A stretch of DNA of 64,000 bases. Origin: Leeuwenhoekiella polynyae (GTDB taxonomy: Bacteria; Bacteroidota; Bacteroidia; Flavobacteriales; Flavobacteriaceae). A model generated the notes under the pieces. The model worked only from the letters and a program-made list of their open reading frames with translations, was not told the DNA's origin and searched no databases. The position numbers and the translations under genes were made by a program. The stretch covers positions 1 to 64,000 of the forward strand of contig NZ_QOVK01000009.1 of assembly GCF_004104075.1 (NCBI RefSeq), written 5' to 3'. Positions 63,127 through 64,000 of the stretch are shown one piece after another. The first letter of the stretch is position 1, and every line of letters begins with the position of its first letter.

Positions 63127-64000
63127 CTAGTTTAATTGAATAATCATTGGGGTTTTTGCCGCTACCGTAAGTGTATCGGTCAGCGCAATAGTTTGAGACG
63201 TGATGATGTCTGTTCCGCTTGGGGTTTTAAGGTCTGCTGCAAAACGCGCGAGGTCTAACGTTTGGTCGGTTTCGTTATTATTCAAAACCACCATCACCTG
63301 ATCTGCGCCTAAACTTCTGAAATAGACATAGACATTCTGCTCCGGAATATACTGGGTGAGTTCTCCTGAGTGAACGGCTTTTGACATTTTTCTCCAGTTG
63401 AGAATTTTCTTGGTAAAGTCAAAAAATGCTTGTTGTTGTTTTGTTCTTTCGGAAGCGCTAAAAGCATTTTGCTCGTCTGCTTCCCAACCTCCGGGAAAGT
63501 CTCTGCGGATATCCCCGTCTCCTTTAGACTTGTCTCCACGCATCCCTAGTTCTGAACCGTAATACAACTGTGGAATACCACGTGTGGTCGCGATAAGACT
63601 AAGGCCTAACTTATATGTATTGATGTCCTGATCGTAGATGTCGTTAAACCTGCGGGTGTCGTGATTCTCTAAAAAAACTAAAAGATTATCTGGATTTGGA
63701 TATAGAAAATCATTAACGAAATTGTCGTAAGCCTTCATGATCCCACTTCCCCAGCCGCCTTCTTCTGCAAACATGTGCTCAACGGCATTGTGCAGCGTAA
63801 AATCCATTACGGAAGGCAAATAGGTATTGTAATTTTGTATAGCACCGATCTTGCTGTCTTTTTGCCAGTACGCAATTTGCGCCTGGTTGTGCAACCAGAC
63901 CTCGCCAACAATGTTGAAGTTAGGGAACTCGTCCATAATGGCTTTGGTCCACGTTGCAATACCTTCTTTATCATTATAACTGTAGGTATCTACCCGCAAA
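63127..64000 (-). CDS. GH13 alpha-amylase/neopullulanase, partial (5' end beyond window)
   Basis: About 290 C-terminal residues; the gene begins past the window. FRVDTYSYN-like catalytic nucleophile Asp (MRVDTYS at the edge), the acid in VGEVWLHNQ and the third residue in FLENHDTRRF are visible, then YYGSELGMRG and a C-terminal beta domain. Hydrolyses alpha-1,4 (possibly 1,6) glucan linkages. Part of a Sus-like utilisation locus. Confidence 0.85.
   Translation of the reverse strand, partial: LRVDTYSYNDKEGIATWTKAIMDEFPNFNIVGEVWLHNQAQIAYWQKDSKIGAIQNYNTYLPSVMDFTLHNAVEHMFAEEGGWGSGIMKAYDNFVNDFLYPNPDNLLVFLENHDTRRFNDIYDQDINTYKLGLSLIATTRGIPQLYYGSELGMRGDKSKGDGDIRRDFPGGWEADEQNAFSASERTKQQQAFFDFTKKILNWRKMSKAVHSGELTQYIPEQNVYVYFRSLGADQVMVVLNNNETDQTLDLARFAADLKTPSGTDIITSQTIALTDTLTVAAKTPMIIQLN

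Noticed and set aside
1-64000. CRISPR arrays, tRNA and rRNA genes
   Set aside because: No regular repeat-spacer pattern, cloverleaf-like sequence or rRNA segment was recognised on reading; not a covariance-model search.

Overview
The window reads as chromosome of a marine-type Flavobacteriaceae (Bacteroidetes). The evidence is consistent across the region. Genes lack Shine-Dalgarno sequences, several start regions carry the Bacteroidetes -7 element TAnnTTTG, and many adjacent genes are joined by TAATG stop/start overlaps. The families present are typical of the phylum: DUF2480, DUF3078, DUF5689, DUF5723, a lipoprotein-type TonB outer-membrane locus, and a SufBCDS cluster. The genus is not assigned. 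No rRNA, tRNA or CRISPR array was seen.

Layout. 1-1.9 kb: non-coding repeat-like DNA, then small Dabb, DUF2007 and MepB genes. 2.0-6.4 kb: a three-gene ABC-three-component (ABC-3C) type defence operon (nuclease-like effector, middle component, Rad50-like ATPase). 6.8-17.0 kb: ordinary chromosomal genes (FUSC transporter, methionine aminotransferase, MarC, S41 protease, dCMP deaminase, HupE/UreJ, BrkB). 17.0-20.7 kb: a bacterial NLR-like NACHT gene lying between two ~235 bp direct repeats made from the 3' end of an extracellular nuclease gene. 20.5-25.9 kb: secreted nuclease, TonB-dependent receptor and DUF5689 lipoprotein, a probable uptake module. 25.9-33.8 kb: a lipoprotein peptide deformylase homologue, a two-component pair, a DUF5723 remnant, a second nuclease, HflX and DUF3078. 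33.9-41.4 kb: the SUF iron-sulphur operon, containing an SdpI-family gene broken by a single in-frame amber codon. 41.6-46.5 kb: ThiL, a hydrolase, BrnQ, DUF2652 and GreB-like genes. 46.7-51.0 kb: a probable copper operon (MbnP-like, MbnH-like, a Cys-motif outer-membrane protein, and twin small Cys proteins around a His/Met-bearing lipoprotein). 51.1-60.8 kb: a sigma-54 controlled module. 61.0-64.0 kb: GH31 and GH13 starch-type glycosidases, the latter cut by the window edge.

The most interesting reading is the 52.4-60.9 kb module. An NtrC-type regulator with its sensor kinase is encoded with NhaA and a chemoreceptor-like membrane protein. Three minus-strand -24/-12 promoters with correct spacing lie before (i) the chemoreceptor-like/NhaA/kinase/regulator operon, (ii) a 52-residue Cys-rich protein, glutamate dehydrogenase and an Rnk/GreA-like gene, and (iii) a small secreted protein. 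About 75-110 bp upstream of each lies a pair of related GGGTA-N5-TACCC half-palindromes about 20 bp apart. This looks like a self-contained regulon with its own enhancer motif and includes two small genes missed by ordinary ORF length cut-offs. Its signal and physiological role are not known from sequence.
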